64,000 nt of DNA from positions 124,001 to 188,000 of the forward strand of contig NZ_BAAAPC010000009.1 of NCBI RefSeq assembly GCF_039530945.1, in the 5' to 3' direction. Made by a program: the position numbers and the translations under genes. Each line of letters opens with the position of its first letter. Position 1 is the stretch's first letter. The stretch comes from Nocardiopsis_C rhodophaea. GTDB lineage: Bacteria > Actinomycetota > Actinomycetes > Streptosporangiales > Streptosporangiaceae. Positions 42,743-50,368 of this stretch are shown one piece after another. The notes beneath the pieces are model-generated. The model did not search any database, had not been told where the DNA came from, and was given only the letters and a program-made list of their open reading frames with translations.

Positions 42743-42809
42743 GGACAACACCCCTGACCCGCCGCTGGCGGCGGACGGTTCGGGGCGTGACGACTCGGTC
42801 GGTGTCGGC

Positions 42810-43232
42810 TCAGGCCGTCTTGGCCGTGAGGTTGACCTCGATGTTGCCGCGGGTCGCCTTGGAGTAGGGGCAGACCTGGTGGGCGGCGTCGACCAGCTTC
42901 TGGACCTCGGCCTGGGCCAGGCCCGGGATGGTGACGGTGAGGTCCACGCCCAGCCCGAAGCCGTCGTCGCCGCTGCCGAGGGACACGGCGGACTCGATGG
43001 TGGAGCCGTCGACGCTGACCTTGGCCTCGCGGGCGACCTTCTTCAGTGCGCCGTGGAAGCAGGCGGCGTAGCCGACGGCGAAGAGCTGCTCGGGGTTGGT
43101 TCCCGGGCCGTCGTCGCCACCCATCCCCTTGGGAACCGACAGCTCGACGTCGAGGCGGCCGTCGTCGGTGGAGCCCTGGCCCTTGCGGCCCTCGCCCTCG
43201 ACGGTGGCGTGGGCGGTGTAGAGCACGTTCAT
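42810..43232 (-). CDS. ohr: organic hydroperoxide resistance protein (OsmC/Ohr)
   Basis: 140 residues from the ATG at 43232, with AAGGAGA upstream. The two active cysteines are C58 (VGYAACFHGALKK) and C121 (HQVCPYSKATRGN), and the Glu/Arg contacts of the Ohr group are in place. It reduces organic peroxides in the cytosol using dihydrolipoyl proteins as electron donor. It is the second gene of an operon with an OhrR-type regulator; the start is 26 bases after that regulator's stop. Confidence 0.94.
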   Translation of the reverse strand: MNVLYTAHATVEGEGRKGQGSTDDGRLDVELSVPKGMGGDDGPGTNPEQLFAVGYAACFHGALKKVAREAKVSVDGSTIESAVSLGSGDDGFGLGVDLTVTIPGLAQAEVQKLVDAAHQVCPYSKATRGNIEVNLTAKTA

Positions 43233-43257
43233 TGGTGTCTCCTTGCGATTGGGCGGG

Positions 43258-43737
43258 TTATCGGGCGGCGCGCAGCGCGCCCGCGGCGTCGCCGACCGAC
43301 TGGGTGATGCGATCGAGCAGGGTGCGCAGCTCCACGATGCGGTCCTCGGGGAGGTCCGTTGAGCACACGACGCGCTCGGGGATGTCCCGGGCCCGCTCGC
43401 GCAGCTGGGCGCCCTCGTCGGTGAGGCTGACGTGCACCAGGCGTTCATCGTCGCTGCCCCGGACCCGCCGCAGCAGTCCGCGGGCCTGCAGTCGGCGCAG
43501 GAGCGGCGACAGCGTGCCCGAGTCGAGCCGCAGGGCGGTGCCCAGGTCCTTCACCGAGATGGTGTCGTGCTCCCACAGCACCAGCATCACCAGGTACTGG
43601 GGGTAGGTCAGGTCCATCTCCGCGAGGAGTTCGCGGTAGAGCCCAGTCAGCGCACGCGACGCCGCGTAGATGGCGAAGCAGAGCTGGTTGTCCAGGGACA
43701 AGGGATCGGCCCCCGGGTGTTCGCGAGTTTCCGACAT
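43258..43737 (-). CDS. ohrR: MarR-family peroxide sensor, OhrR type
   Basis: 159 residues from the ATG at 43737, with GGAGG upstream. The sensing cysteine is C20 in LDNQLCFAIYAASRAL, the hallmark of OhrR. The winged helix follows, with recognition helix around SGTLSPLLRRLQARGLL. Oxidation of C20 by organic peroxides releases DNA and induces ohr. It is transcribed with ohr and has a fitting operator upstream at 43779. Confidence 0.94.
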   Translation of the reverse strand: MSETREHPGADPLSLDNQLCFAIYAASRALTGLYRELLAEMDLTYPQYLVMLVLWEHDTISVKDLGTALRLDSGTLSPLLRRLQARGLLRRVRGSDDERLVHVSLTDEGAQLRERARDIPERVVCSTDLPEDRIVELRTLLDRITQSVGDAAGALRAAR

Positions 43738-43778
43738 GCCGTGCGTGCACCTCCTCTCCTCGATCGTCATCGACGTTA

Positions 43779-43800
43779 GCACAATTAAGTTGTGCACAAC
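43779..43800. promoter_or_regulatory. OhrR operator
   Basis: GCACAATTAAGTTGTGC (43779-43795) has exact 6-base arms, and GTTGTGCACAAC (43789-43800) is an overlapping perfect palindrome. The AT-rich TACAATT-AATTGT style matches OhrR boxes. It lies about 45 bp upstream of the ohrR start, covering the likely promoter. Confidence 0.75.
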
Positions 43801-43822
43801 CAGTTTCTTGCCAGAAAAATCT

Positions 43823-43844
43823 CCACCTTTACGGTGTAGATTCA
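43823..43844 (+). repeat. 22-bp exact repeat, copy 2
   Basis: Identical to 28211-28232 (CCACCTTTACGG...TGTAGATTCA). Here it extends on the minus strand into an imperfect 25-base palindrome: AATCTACACC, GTAAA, GGTGGAGATT, with one mismatch in the arms. It lies about 85 bp upstream of the OhrR-type gene. It may be an operator of an unseen regulator. Confidence 0.6.
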
Positions 43845-43881
43845 TACCGCGGGCGTAGCACGGGGAATGAATCAGCCCCTC

Positions 43882-44361
43882 TCATCCCCCCTGACGGGCT
43901 TGGGCGGCTCGCAGCTTCCCGGAGAGCTCCGTGAGGGTCCGCAGCTCCTCCGGCGTCAAGGCGGAGCCGAGATAGCGGGCGATCGCCGCCGCGTGCTCCC
44001 TGCCCACGCGCCGCACGACCGCACGGCCCCGGTCGGTCAGGCGGACCACCGTGCCGCGCCGGTCTTCGGGGTCCCCGCCGCGCGCGACCAGTCCGCTCCC
44101 CTCCATGCGCTCCACCAGGCGGCTGATGCTGGGCTGGGTGAGCAGCACGTGTTCACTGAGGTCGCGCAGCCGCGTCCCACCCGAGGGGCAGCGCGCCAGG
44201 GTGAAGAGCACGTCGTACTCGCGCATGGAGATCTCCCACCCTCGGAAATCCTCCTGGAGGCGCCGCATCAGCGCCAGGTGAGCGCGCGCCAGCGCCTCCC
44301 ACGCCTCCTCGGCGAGTCTGTCCGTGGCCACGCGCCCTCCCCCTCGGTCCTGCACCGTCAT
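43882..44361 (-). CDS. MarR-family transcriptional regulator
   Basis: 159 residues from the ATG at 44361 (ribosome site weak). Winged-helix core: MREYDVLFTLARCPSGGTRL, SEHVLLTQPSISRLVERMEG, then the wing DPEDRRGTVVRLTDRG. No conserved sensing Cys at the OhrR position, so the ligand is unknown. The gene stands upstream of the ohrR-ohr pair on the same strand, ending 145 bp before the ohrR start. Confidence 0.9.
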   Translation of the reverse strand: MTVQDRGGGRVATDRLAEEAWEALARAHLALMRRLQEDFRGWEISMREYDVLFTLARCPSGGTRLRDLSEHVLLTQPSISRLVERMEGSGLVARGGDPEDRRGTVVRLTDRGRAVVRRVGREHAAAIARYLGSALTPEELRTLTELSGKLRAAQARQGG

Positions 44362-44678
44362 GTTCCCATCAGCTTCGGGCCCCGGGGGCGCCCTCCAGGG
44401 GGCCGCTGCCGCCACCGCGTTCGCGCGAGATGAGCACACCTTGCGCGAACGTCCGCCCCGAACGCTACCCCCGCAATGTGACATCCCGGCATCGAGACGT
44501 CACCGAATGCCACGACCGAAATCCGCTACCGCCGTGCGGCTGGGGCCGACACGGGCGCCGAACCGACATGGCGTTCTCAGGAGGGAATGAAAACGGTTAT
44601 CATTTGCTTTCGTAGGCGTGGCCATCGACATGCCCCGCGAGGCCGCGAACAGGAACCGGAACCGGAGGTGACACCCCC
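44362..44678. other. regulatory gap upstream of the zinc-free ribosomal protein genes
   Basis: About 315 bp. It contains the Zur box at 44586-44604; the rest shows no gene. Confidence 0.6.
44586..44604. promoter_or_regulatory. Zur box
   Basis: AATGAAAAC, G, GTTATCATT: nine-base arms that match at eight positions when inverted. This resembles the actinobacterial Zur consensus (TGAAAATNATTTTCA type). It lies 75 bp upstream of rpmG and should switch on the operon when zinc is scarce. Confidence 0.8.
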
Positions 44679-44843
44679 ATGGCACGCAACGAACTGCGTC
44701 CCCCCGTCAAGCTGCGCTCCACCGCGGGCACCGGCTACACCTACGTGACCCGGAAGAACCGCCGCACCACGCCCAACCGGCTGGTGCTGCGCAAGTACGA
44801 CCCCGTCGTCCGGCGCCACGTGGACTTCCGTGAAGAGCGCTGA
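44679..44843 (+). CDS. rpmG: ribosomal protein L33, zinc-free paralogue
   Basis: 54 residues from the ATG at 44679, with GGAGGTG upstream. Sequence (MARNELRPPVKLRSTAGTGY ... then TRKNRRTTPNRLVLRKYDPV) is a clear L33. It lacks the CxxC pairs that hold zinc in the standard copy. Such C-minus copies replace the zinc-bearing ones under zinc starvation, freeing zinc. It is first in an operon behind the Zur box. Confidence 0.95.
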   Translation: MARNELRPPVKLRSTAGTGYTYVTRKNRRTTPNRLVLRKYDPVVRRHVDFREER

Positions 44844-44889
44844 CTCGGCCCCACCGCATTCACCCGACCCCACCAGGAGCACACCCGCC

Positions 44890-45144
44890 ATGAAGCCCGG
44901 CATCCACCCCGACTACCGCCCGGTCGTCTTCCGCGACCGCGCCGCGAACTTCGCCATTCTGACCCGCTCGACGGCGACCAGCGACGCCACCGTCGAGTGG
45001 GAGGACGGCGCCACCTACCCCGTCATCGACGTGGAGATCTCCAGCGCGAGCCACCCCTTCTACACCGGCAAGAGCCACGTCGTCGACACCGCCGGCCGCG
45101 TGGAACGCTTCCAGCGCCGCTACGGCACGGCGACGACGAAGTAG
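44890..45144 (+). CDS. rpmE2: ribosomal protein L31 type B (zinc-free)
   Basis: 84 residues from the ATG at 44890. MKPGIHPDYRPVVFRDRAAN and SHPFYTGKSHVVDTAGRVERF are diagnostic of L31 type B; the CxxC zinc site of type A is absent. It is the second gene of the same operon (47 bp after rpmG). Confidence 0.95.
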   Translation: MKPGIHPDYRPVVFRDRAANFAILTRSTATSDATVEWEDGATYPVIDVEISSASHPFYTGKSHVVDTAGRVERFQRRYGTATTK

Positions 45145-45201
45145 GGGCGCCGCGCGCACCCCGCCCGAGAACCGACACTCAACCCCGGAAGGCAGGACCC
45201 C

Positions 45202-45372
45202 ATGGCCGTTCCCAAACGCAAGATGTCGCGCTCCAACACCCGCAAGCGCCGCTCCACCTGGACGGCGACAACACCCGACCTCGTCCCGATCACCCTCAAC
45301 GGCCGCACCGCGCTGGTCCCCCACCGCCTGGTCCCCGCCTACCGCAGGGGCCTGCTGCGCCTGGACGGCTGA
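45202..45372 (+). CDS. rpmF: ribosomal protein L32, zinc-free paralogue
   Basis: 56 residues from the ATG at 45202. The start MAVPKRKMSRSNTRKRRSTW is the L32 signature. The four cysteines of the zinc-binding form are missing, as expected for the zinc-starvation paralogue. Third gene of the operon, followed by a terminator hairpin. Confidence 0.93.
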   Translation: MAVPKRKMSRSNTRKRRSTWTATTPDLVPITLNGRTALVPHRLVPAYRRGLLRLDG

Positions 45373-45384
45373 CGACCAGCGCGA

Positions 45385-45414
45385 GGCCCGGGCGCCGAAC
45401 ACGCCGCCCGGGCC
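45385..45414. terminator. hairpin terminator after rpmF
   Basis: GGCCCGGGCG (45385-45394) pairs exactly with CGCCCGGGCC (45405-45414) over a 10-base loop, 13 bp beyond the rpmF stop. Confidence 0.7.
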
Positions 45415-45545
45415 ATGGTCGGGTCCCATAGCCCGCGAACCTCAGACCACGGCCAGGGCATGGTGGGCCCCTGCGGCGGCTCGGCCCGGATCCCGTCACC
45501 CGGCCGGACCCCACCACCGACGCCCACGATCGCCATTGTTCGACT

Positions 45546-48032
45546 TCAGATCACCTTCCACCGTTGCAGCAGGTGGAAGGCCCCCCAACCAGGCAGGACC
45601 GGGAACCAGAAGGTCAGGACTCGGAAGAGCAACACGGCCGGAAGGCCGATGGCCGCTGGCACACCGGCCACGGCGGTCAGGCCGCCCAGAAGCGCGGCCT
45701 CGACCGCGCCCAGGCCACCCGGGGTCGGGGCCGCCGAGCCGATGGCGTTGCCCGCCAGGAAGACCACCGTCACTGCGGCCAAGTCGGCGGAGCCGCCGAA
45801 CGCGATCACCGAGAAGTGCAGGCACAGCACATAAGCCGCGGTGAGCAGTAGCGTGCCGCCGACCCCCATGGTCATCCGGCGCGGACTCTGCAGCAGGTCA
45901 AGGAGGTGCGGGAGCACACCGCGGAAGTAGGGCCGCACGCGCTCCTGCACGGCGCGGCGCAGGGCGGGAACCAGCAGGACCGCCGCGACCAGCACCGACA
46001 ATGCGGCAGTGACGATGACCAGGGTGGAGGAAGGCGAGAAGTCGGCCACGTGGCTCGTTCCGGTCATGTAGGCCGCGACCAGCAGGATCGCCACGTGCAG
46101 GGCGACACCCACCGCCTGGGACAGCCCGATCCCGGAGATCGCCAGCCCCGCGGAGGCGCCCCGCTGGGTGGCGTAGCGGGTGTTGAGGGCGAGCGTCCCC
46201 AGCCCAGCGGGGGCGGCGATACGGATGAAGGCTCCGGCGTACTGCACCAGCACCGTCATCCAGAAGCGCAGGTTGACCGGAACGAACCCCATGATCACCA
46301 GGGCGGCCGAGAGCATGCACATCGTCGAGGCGACAAAGGCCGCGGCGGCCCAGCGCAGGTCGGCGCCTTGGATGGTGGAGAGGTCGACGTCGGCGAGCTG
46401 GTAGGCGAGGACGATACCGACGACGGTCGCCGCCGCGACGCTGACCACGGTCCGCGGGCGCATCCGCTCCAGTCGGGCGGGGCGCGCCGGAGCCTCGGGG
46501 GCGATCCCGGTGATCTGGGCGCGGAGTCGGCCCAAGAGGTCACTGTGCGAGGCCAGGCGGCGGCGCAGCCGCAGCGGCATCCCGGCGGGCTGCAGGAACG
46601 GAAGGGCCGCCGCGACCGTGTCGACGCCCAGGCCCCGCACAGCGGACCGCACAGCGCGCTCCTCCCCCACGCGCAGTGCCAGCACCGCCAGCAGGGCGGC
46701 CACGTCCAGTGACGCCTTGAGCCCGACCGCGGCGAGGCTTCCGCCGGTCATACCCGTGAAGACGACCCGGCCGCCGAGCCGCCAGCCCACGGTGGCGCCG
46801 TTGATGTTCCCGTGCACGATGCGGTGGCGGTGCAGGAGAGCGAGTTCGGCCCAGATGTCGTCGAGGACGCCGTCGGTCAACTCCTCGGTGGCGGCGTCGT
46901 CGAGGGATCGAGTGCGGACATGCTCTCGCACCACGGCGAGGGTGCCGCCGCCCAGTTCGCCGATGCCCAGGACCCGCGGTGTGGCGGCGCCAGCAGAGTG
47001 CGCGGCGAAGCTCATCAAGGCGGTGTGCTCGGCGCGGCGGCGCGGGCCGAGGAGGACGGGCGGGGCGGCGGGGTCGCGGAGCAGGATGATGCGGAAGAGG
47101 TGCCGCCAGTACCCGACGAAGTCGTCGGCGCGGATGAGGACGACGTCGAGTCGGCGGTCGACGGTGTCGACGGCGAACAGCTGGTTGCCGTCGGCGTCGG
47201 TGCCATCGGGGGTGAGCCCGAGGGGTTCGTGGCCGAAGCGGCGGAGTTCGCGGATGAGTCGGGCGGTGGCCGGGGTGGGGCGCGCCAACCCGATCGCGAA
47301 GCTCACGGCCGCCGCGCTGGTTCCGCCGACCACCGCGGTGAGGAGGAGCGCCAGTGAGGTGTTGAGTCCGGCCAGCAGGACGGCGGCGCCGGTGACGGCG
47401 ATCCCCGACCACATGGCGGTGCGGACGCGGGGCAGGTGGCCGAGTGGGAGCGCGGCCACGTAGCCGATGGCGGCGGCGAGGTAGGCGTGGAGGGGGTTAG
47501 TGAACGCGCTGTAGGCGGCGGGCGCCGCGAGCGCTCCGGGCGGCCCGCCAGGGCCGGAAATCGTGAGGATCGCGGCGTTGACGGCGCCCGTGAGCGCGTA
47601 GCCGGTGGCGGCGGCGGTCAGGCCCCGGATGACCGGCCGGTACTCCTGGCGCAGGATCCGCTCGACGGAGGTGACCCCCGCCAGCACGATGACGACGAGG
47701 TTGGCGACGCCGGCGGTGACCGCCAGCAACCAGGACGGCAGGAGGGCGCGCAGCTCGCTGGGGTCGGTGACGTCCGCGTTGTCCGTGGTGAGGCCGACGA
47801 TCAGCAGCACGAGGGCCATCACGAGCAGACCGACGAGGAAGAAGAGCAGGTCGCGGGGGCGCCGCTCGGTGGGGCGGGCACCGCGGTGTACCTGGCGCTG
47901 CCGCGGCGCCGCCCCGTTGGGCGACAGCGCCTCGCTGGAGGCGGCGCTCAGCGGGGCGTCCGGCGGGGGCGCGGAGGAGAACCGCGGTGCCGATCGTCTG
48001 CCCTGTTCGGGCTCTGGTTGCCGTACATTCAC
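45546..48032 (-). CDS. lysylphosphatidylglycerol-synthase-like membrane protein with kinase-like domain
   Basis: 828 residues from the GTG at 48032 (GGAACC upstream; longer starts lack support). After a disordered N-terminus come about five TM segments (60-270), then a soluble region of about 270-560 with kinase-like features such as VREHVRTRSLDD and IVHGNINGATVGWRLGGRVV, in which the catalytic HRD Asp is replaced (HGN). The C-terminal 260 residues hold six to eight TM segments of the LPG_synthase_TM/UPF0104 type (PAGLGTLALNTRYATQRGAS and GNAIGSAAPTPGGLGAVEA). It may flip or modify lipids, with the middle domain regulating it; function is inferred. Confidence 0.82.
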   Translation of the reverse strand: MNVRQPEPEQGRRSAPRFSSAPPPDAPLSAASSEALSPNGAAPRQRQVHRGARPTERRPRDLLFFLVGLLVMALVLLIVGLTTDNADVTDPSELRALLPSWLLAVTAGVANLVVIVLAGVTSVERILRQEYRPVIRGLTAAATGYALTGAVNAAILTISGPGGPPGALAAPAAYSAFTNPLHAYLAAAIGYVAALPLGHLPRVRTAMWSGIAVTGAAVLLAGLNTSLALLLTAVVGGTSAAAVSFAIGLARPTPATARLIRELRRFGHEPLGLTPDGTDADGNQLFAVDTVDRRLDVVLIRADDFVGYWRHLFRIILLRDPAAPPVLLGPRRRAEHTALMSFAAHSAGAATPRVLGIGELGGGTLAVVREHVRTRSLDDAATEELTDGVLDDIWAELALLHRHRIVHGNINGATVGWRLGGRVVFTGMTGGSLAAVGLKASLDVAALLAVLALRVGEERAVRSAVRGLGVDTVAAALPFLQPAGMPLRLRRRLASHSDLLGRLRAQITGIAPEAPARPARLERMRPRTVVSVAAATVVGIVLAYQLADVDLSTIQGADLRWAAAAFVASTMCMLSAALVIMGFVPVNLRFWMTVLVQYAGAFIRIAAPAGLGTLALNTRYATQRGASAGLAISGIGLSQAVGVALHVAILLVAAYMTGTSHVADFSPSSTLVIVTAALSVLVAAVLLVPALRRAVQERVRPYFRGVLPHLLDLLQSPRRMTMGVGGTLLLTAAYVLCLHFSVIAFGGSADLAAVTVVFLAGNAIGSAAPTPGGLGAVEAALLGGLTAVAGVPAAIGLPAVLLFRVLTFWFPVLPGWGAFHLLQRWKVI

Positions 48033-48282
48033 GGTTCCAGACTGCCCGACCGGCGACGGCTCCGGCGCCAGGCCCTCGGCGTGTCCGCAACGCCGCAGGT
48101 CGTGGGCTGGTGTCGGTGTCGGCACGGGAGGAATAGCGTCGGTCGGTGGTTCGTGCAGTAGAAGAGCACGCGCAGGCACGCGGGACCTGCGATCGCATTC
48201 GCCGCGCCGCGTTTTTTGCCAACCTCGATCACCCATATCCGAGTGGATTACATTCTCTTCCCAGCAAGGCGATCCGGGCTTT

Positions 48283-48560
48283 TCTTCGCGCGTCATTCCC
48301 CGGTTTCTTCCCGTGGCCACGGACGGGAGTGGCGGCCTCACCTACCTGTCCCGCAACGACTTCGACGAGGGCCGCGTCCACTTCTATGGCCACGAGCTCG
48401 AAGCTGCACACGAAGCGCCGCCCGCGGCGGAGCACATCACCTTCGTCCCCCCGATTTCCGGGCCTTCTTCGCCAACCTCCAACCGCGGTGGTCCCTGGGG
48501 AGGAACGGGTTCCTTCGTCGGCCCAGCGGGGAAACGGACGCGCGGACCGCCGTCGGCGGG
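48283..48560 (+). pseudogene. SUKH (SMI1/KNR4)-like remnant
   Basis: One plus frame reads FLPVATDGSGGLTYLSRNDF, then DEGRVHFYGHELEAAHEAPP and AAEHITFVPP, with coding-like codon use (GC at third positions). It then runs on in the next frame, after a run of six C at about 48446-48451, as DFRAFFANLQPRWSLGRNG. A single lost C would restore one protein. The pattern (FATDGxGG, V-F-aromatic-xHE, a terminal A-x-x-F-x-x-F-x-x-L) fits the C-terminal half of SUKH-domain proteins, often immunity proteins. The N-terminal half is not found. Confidence 0.4.
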
Positions 48561-48561
48561 G

Positions 48562-50136
48562 TCAGTGCCCCACGGGTTCGGGCACGCAGTAGGTGTCGGA
48601 CTCGGGCAGGCCGTTCGGGCCCTCGATGAAGTACTGGTCAATGATGGACGCGACGCACGTGTTCGGCAGGATGCTGTGCTTGTACACGGCGTGGCCGCTG
48701 CCCCTGTAGGTGAGCAGGCGCGAGCCCGGCGGGCTCTGCTCAGCGACGTGGGATGCCCAGGCGTGCGGGGTGGCGACGTCGTGCGCCATGTTGACGAGGA
48801 GTATGGGCGGCGCGCCGGGGGCGTGGAAGTCGTGCTGCGGGTTGCGGGCGTTGTCGGGCTGGCCCGGCCAGCCCGTACACCGGGTGATCCACTCCCAGTT
48901 CCACGCGTTGGCGCGGGTGTGGGGCGCGGCGCGGTTCGAGATCCCCCACGCGCGGCGGAGGTCCCTGAGCGTGGCGACGCCGAAGTTCCAGTCGCCGCAT
49001 ATCAGCGCCGTGGAACGGGTCTCGGAAACCGCGTCGCCGAGCATGTCCTCCTCGACCGCGGCGGCGGACCTGTTCACGCGGTCGCGCGTGTCGGGCCTGT
49101 CGGCCGCGAGGCGACCCGTCGGGGGCACGGTTTCCAGTTGGGCGAGGAACTCGGCGGTGTCTGGGCGAGCGAGATCACCGCCCTGGAGCTGGCCGTGAAC
49201 CGCGGTGAGCAGACTGTCGCGGCTGAAGGGGTCGCCGCCGAAACGGAGCCTGCCTTGTTCGGCCGCCCGGTAGAGCCGGTCGTAATAGGCGGGGATGCTG
49301 TCGCCGGCGGCCTTGGCGCGCAGCGTCGAGCAGGCGTCGTCGCGTTCGCACCAGCGGGCAAAGGCGAGGAAGGCGTCCTCCTCGGCGCGGGCCGAGCCGC
49401 GGATGTAGTCCTCAGGGGTGCCGCTGTGGTCGACGACGCTGTCGAGGACGAGGGTCCGCAAGCGCGTGGGGAACTGCTCGGCGTACATCTGTCCGATGAG
49501 GGTGCCGTAGGAGGCGCCGTAGAAGTTGAGGCGCGGTTCGCCGATGGCGTGCCGAACGGCGTCGAGGTCCTGGGCGATGGTCGCCGAGTCGACGTGGTCG
49601 GCCAGGCTGTCGGGCGATGCCGACCGGCAGCTTTCGGCGACGTGCTGGTTGAGCTGCGCGCGGTAGTCGAACCCGGCCTGGTCGACGGGGAGCATGGGCA
49701 GCTCGTCGCGTTGGATGAGCAGGTCTTCGTCGCACTGGACGAGGGCGTCGCGGGTGTCGACGCCGATGAGGTCAAAGCGGCTGCGGAGTTCGGGGGTGAA
49801 GCGCTCGTGGTCATCGCCGATGACCCACGAGGTACCGGATTCGGTGGGCCCGCCGGGGTTGACCATCAGCGCGCCGATACGGGCGGAGGGTTGGGTTGCG
49901 CTGCGCCGGGCCACGGGGAGGGCGATGGTCGGCCCGCGGGGGTGATCCCAATCCACGGGGACCTCGACCTCGCCGCACTCCACGCCCTTTGGCGGGGTCC
50001 CGGCTCCCTCGTCGGGGCAGGGCCCCCAGGTGATTGCGGCGATATCCGCGTGCGCGGAGGCGCCGAACGGGGAGAGGAAGATGGGAGCCAAAAGGGAGGC
50101 CAGTACGGCTCCTGCAACCGCAGCACATCGCTTCAT
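48562..50136 (-). CDS. secreted alpha/beta hydrolase, tripeptidyl aminopeptidase-like
   Basis: 524 residues from an ATG at 50136. A signal peptide is clear (MKRCAAVAGAVLASLLAPIF to ASA, cleavage near residue 29). The nucleophile is S209 in FYGASYG; the acid lies in NMAHDVATP and the base in GSGHAVYKH. Its general shape follows the Streptomyces tripeptidyl aminopeptidase family, which trims N-terminal tripeptides. The usual NPGGPGGSG oxyanion motif is altered here to NPGGPTESGTS, and the DPRG motif to DTRD, so specificity may differ. Exported to the cell surface. Confidence 0.85.
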   Translation of the reverse strand: MKRCAAVAGAVLASLLAPIFLSPFGASAHADIAAITWGPCPDEGAGTPPKGVECGEVEVPVDWDHPRGPTIALPVARRSATQPSARIGALMVNPGGPTESGTSWVIGDDHERFTPELRSRFDLIGVDTRDALVQCDEDLLIQRDELPMLPVDQAGFDYRAQLNQHVAESCRSASPDSLADHVDSATIAQDLDAVRHAIGEPRLNFYGASYGTLIGQMYAEQFPTRLRTLVLDSVVDHSGTPEDYIRGSARAEEDAFLAFARWCERDDACSTLRAKAAGDSIPAYYDRLYRAAEQGRLRFGGDPFSRDSLLTAVHGQLQGGDLARPDTAEFLAQLETVPPTGRLAADRPDTRDRVNRSAAAVEEDMLGDAVSETRSTALICGDWNFGVATLRDLRRAWGISNRAAPHTRANAWNWEWITRCTGWPGQPDNARNPQHDFHAPGAPPILLVNMAHDVATPHAWASHVAEQSPPGSRLLTYRGSGHAVYKHSILPNTCVASIIDQYFIEGPNGLPESDTYCVPEPVGH

Positions 50137-50334
50137 GCGCGTACGATAATTGTTTCTCGACCAGGTCCGGTGCAAAGGACACGCGGCTGTGCGAACTAGG
50201 GCAGGCGCCCTCCGGTGTTTCCCCTCGTTCGGGCAGCGCCCGCGAGCACTTTCCGTGCTGGAGAAATTCCATTCGGCAGCGACCAGTTCCTACGGCTCTC
50301 ACCCATACTCTGCGAAGCCGCCACCTTCCGCTAT

Positions 50335-50368
50335 GGAGGGCCGGTCCGGCTAGCCGGACCGGCCCTCC
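50335..50368. terminator. 34-bp perfect palindrome, bidirectional terminator
   Basis: GGAGGGCCGGTCCGGC (50335-50350), TA, GCCGGACCGGCCCTCC (50353-50368). It includes the stop of the protease gene on the minus strand. There is no T tract. Confidence 0.75.

Larger units (their letters stand above)
42391..42809. other. intergenic region between convergent operons
   Basis: About 420 bp with two strong hairpins, listed separately, and no gene seen between them. Confidence 0.6.

Noticed and set aside
47605..50199. 864-codon plus-strand open frame across two minus-strand genes
   Set aside because: Mostly antisense to the LPG-synthase-like and peptidase genes. Only the short SUKH-like piece at 48283-48560 looks real.
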